Assembly (NCBI GenBank): GCA_030528355.1
Contig: JAUMZA010000008.1
Coordinates: forward strand, 1 to 48,033
Reading direction: 5' to 3'
DNA from: Candidatus Saccharimonadota bacterium
GTDB lineage: Bacteria > Patescibacteriota > Saccharimonadia > Saccharimonadales > Saccharimonadaceae
DNA: 48,033 nt
A model generated the notes under the pieces. It saw only the letters and a list, made by a program, of their open reading frames with translations, made no database searches and was not told the origin of the DNA. The first letter of the stretch is position 1. Each line of letters starts with the position of its first letter. Shown here piece by piece: positions 45,867 to 48,033 of this stretch. The position numbers were made by a program, and so were the translations under genes.

Positions 45867-47984
45867 ATGAAAGATATGCGAGAGGGGCTTAATGAGGCAC
45901 AGCGACAAGCGGTCGATGCGACAGATGGGCCGTTGCTGATTTTAGCCGGAGCAGGTAGCGGGAAAACAAAAACACTCACGCATCGTATTGCACACATTAT
46001 TAGTACGCAACAGGTGTGGCCGTCACAAATTTTGGCAGTTACTTTTACTAGTAAGGCTGCCCGAGAGATGAGGGAGCGGTTAGCATTGCTATTGGGCGAG
46101 GATGCGACTTCTCGTAATTTTATGCCCTGGATGGGAACTTTTCATAGTATTTGCGTACGTATGTTGCGTATGGACGGTGAGGTGATTGGGATTCCAAAAA
46201 ACTTTATTATTTATGATGAAGACGACCGCCGCGGCATGATTAAGCAGGCAATGAAACAGCTCAATATCACCGACAAGCAAATGAAGCCGGCCGGGGCGAG
46301 TGGAGTGATTTCTGCCGAAAAAAATAAAATGAACGATCCGGATACAGTGATTGCGAACGCTCGCTTTCCGTATCAGCAAACCATCGGCGAAATTTACAAA
46401 GCTTACGAACAATTAAAGCGTCAAGCTGGGGCGCTTGATTTTGATGATTTGCTGCTCGAGACTGTACGCCTATTGCGTGAGCATCCGGCAATCCGTCAAA
46501 AATGGCAACAGCGGTTTACGCACATTTTAATTGATGAATATCAGGATACCAATGCGGCTCAGTATACGATTGTATCGCTCTTGGTGAACGAGCGGAAAAA
46601 TATTTGTGTAGTGGGTGATGATTGGCAGTCGATTTACAGCTGGCGTGGGGCTGATTTTAAGAATATTCTTAACTTTGAGCGAGATTTCCCCGGGGCGATT
46701 GTGGTAAAGTTAGAGCAAAATTACCGCAACACGGGGGCGATTTTAGAAGCGGCACAGCGAGTGATTACAAAAAATACGCAACGCACAGATAAGGAGTTGT
46801 GGACGGCGGCAGGCGATGGTAAGCCTGTAGTGTTACATACCGCAGGCAGCGAAACAGAAGAGGCGGCCTATGTAGCAGATAGAATTGTGGCACAGGTGGA
46901 GATTGGGGCTCGTCGTTATGATGAATTTGCAGTGCTGTATCGCACCAACGCACAAAGTTACGCAATCGAACGTGCTTTGAATCAGCGGTTTATTCCACTA
47001 CAGGTAGTGGGTGGTATGCGATTCTTTGACCGTGCGGTCATTAAAGATGTCATGGCGTATGTGCGGCTGTGCTATCAGCCAAATGATATGGCGAGTTTTA
47101 TGCGGATTGCCAACGTGCCAACTCGTGGTGTTGGAGCAACTAGTCTTGCAAAATTTGTTGCCTGGCAGGCTGAAACTGGCATGGATATTATTACCGCCAT
47201 GACTCGTGTGGATGAGGCTACAACTATTACTGCTCGAGCACGCAATGCGCTGCAGGCGTTGGGTGATACACTGCGGCTTGTGCAGGTAAAAATTGCTGAA
47301 GGAGTCAGCCCAAGTGTGCTGATTGAATATATTATTGAGGTGACTGGGTATCGTGAGTTTATCGCTGATGGTACGCCACAAGCAGAGGATAAAATCGAAA
47401 ATCTCACTACATTAATAAAAGAAGCTCAGCCGTATGCCGATATTGAAACCTACCTAGAGGAGGTTGCTCTTATGTCGAGCGTTGATGCCCGGCATGAGCA
47501 AGGTAGTGTAACCTTGATGACGCTGCATGCCGCTAAAGGCCTAGAATTTCCGGTAGTGTTTATGGTAGGGATGGAAGAAGGAGTGTTTCCGCATTCACGA
47601 GCCACTGAGAGCGGCAAGCCAGATGACCTCGAGGAGGAACGGCGCCTGTGCTACGTGGGTATGACTCGTGCACAAGAAGAGCTACACATGACGCATGCTG
47701 AGGTTCGGTATCAATTTAACCAGTGTAGCTACAATAAGCCCTCTCGCTTCTTACAAGATACTGGCGTGCAGATAGATAATACGGGCACTGCCAGCGAACC
47801 CGTGTACGAGCCAGAGTATGAGTACTATGACGAGCTGCAGCTAGCGGTTGGCGATAGGGTAAAATCTGCGATGTTTGGCATTGGTGAGATTGAGGAGGTT
47901 GATGGCTTGGCGGTGTTGGTTTGCTTTGATTCAGGACAGCGTAAAAAGTTGAACATGGAATATGCTCGGCTTGAAAAGCTGTAA
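45867..47984 (+). CDS. UvrD/PcrA/Rep-type superfamily 1 DNA helicase
   Basis: A 705-aa 3'-5' DNA helicase. Q-motif LNEAQRQAV, Walker A AGAGSGKTKTL, motif Ia AVTFTSKAAREM, motif II ILIDEYQDTN, motif III VVGDDWQSIYSWRGA, motif IV LEQNYRN, motif V VTLMTLHAAKGLEFP, and motif VI EERRLCYVGMTRA are all present. The C-terminus has a Tudor-like domain (VGDRVKSAMFGIGEIEEVDG), as in PcrA. It acts in repair and replication. PcrA, UvrD and Rep cannot be separated with certainty from sequence reading alone. ATG 45867 is chosen from the promoter position. Confidence 0.95.
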   Translation: MKDMREGLNEAQRQAVDATDGPLLILAGAGSGKTKTLTHRIAHIISTQQVWPSQILAVTFTSKAAREMRERLALLLGEDATSRNFMPWMGTFHSICVRMLRMDGEVIGIPKNFIIYDEDDRRGMIKQAMKQLNITDKQMKPAGASGVISAEKNKMNDPDTVIANARFPYQQTIGEIYKAYEQLKRQAGALDFDDLLLETVRLLREHPAIRQKWQQRFTHILIDEYQDTNAAQYTIVSLLVNERKNICVVGDDWQSIYSWRGADFKNILNFERDFPGAIVVKLEQNYRNTGAILEAAQRVITKNTQRTDKELWTAAGDGKPVVLHTAGSETEEAAYVADRIVAQVEIGARRYDEFAVLYRTNAQSYAIERALNQRFIPLQVVGGMRFFDRAVIKDVMAYVRLCYQPNDMASFMRIANVPTRGVGATSLAKFVAWQAETGMDIITAMTRVDEATTITARARNALQALGDTLRLVQVKIAEGVSPSVLIEYIIEVTGYREFIADGTPQAEDKIENLTTLIKEAQPYADIETYLEEVALMSSVDARHEQGSVTLMTLHAAKGLEFPVVFMVGMEEGVFPHSRATESGKPDDLEEERRLCYVGMTRAQEELHMTHAEVRYQFNQCSYNKPSRFLQDTGVQIDNTGTASEPVYEPEYEYYDELQLAVGDRVKSAMFGIGEIEEVDGLAVLVCFDSGQRKKLNMEYARLEKL

Positions 47985-47987
47985 CAG

Positions 47988-48016
47988 TTGCACCGGCTCT
48001 GGGAACTTGCTATACT
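47988..48016 (+). promoter_or_regulatory. Promoter at window end for a following gene
   Basis: TTGCAC, 17-nt spacer, TATACT in an extended TGCTATACT. An ATG at 48022, 5 nt beyond, may be the start of a leaderless gene that continues outside the window. Confidence 0.5.
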
Positions 48017-48033
48017 AATCGATGTGTATAGTT

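Overview
The window looks like a chromosome segment of a Patescibacteria/CPR bacterium, most likely Candidatus Saccharibacteria (TM7). This is inferred from gene content: a Gram-positive-like envelope (LPKTG-anchored surface protein, MurB), type IV pilin-like genes, a compact pyk-pgk-tpiA cluster, PspC/PadR, and many promoters whose -10 box lies only 6-8 nt from the start codon. The code is standard: several genes end in TGA inside ATGA stop/start overlaps.

Left chromosomal part (1-17690): partial murB; tRNA-Arg(TCG); a three-gene pilin operon whose last gene joins a pilin-like N-terminus to a 14-repeat, cysteine-paired RCC1 propeller; tRNA-Lys(CTT); folD; a small basic membrane protein; an LPKTG surface protein; a Pro-rich membrane protein and its upstream partner behind a long structured leader; a PspC-domain protein with a PadR regulator; a CPBP protease; and an ABC exporter pair.

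Integrated element (17691-39553, about 21.86 kb): an integrative conjugative element inserted exactly at the 3' CCA end of tRNA-Glu(TTC). Its ends share the 7-bp core ATGGTGA. The attachment site lies inside the serine recombinase gene. In the integrated state the recombinase ends in 19 residues read antisense from the tRNA, while its native 43 C-terminal codons lie in frame at the other end (17696-17824), directly upstream of a PLD nuclease-like gene. The native tRNA-Glu terminator is stranded at 17657-17682. The element carries a Dcm methylase with a MORC/MutL-like GHKL ATPase, a Gram-positive-type T4SS (coupling ATPase, CHAP hydrolase, VirB4, a VirB4-N-like protein, PrgI, VirB6-like, VirB2-like), an HxlR regulator, an amidohydrolase with an in-frame TGA, an MccF-like S66 peptidase next to G+C-rich AspRS and AsnRS genes (a possible immunity module against aminoacyl-adenylate antibiotics), a hairpin cluster that may be oriT, a replication-relaxation protein, and RHH and basic small proteins ahead of the recombinase.

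Right chromosomal part (39554-48033): tRNA-Glu, a GH5 exo-glucanase-like enzyme, pyk-pgk-tpiA, an Ala/Pro-rich tail-anchored protein, and a UvrD/PcrA helicase. A strong promoter sits at the very end.
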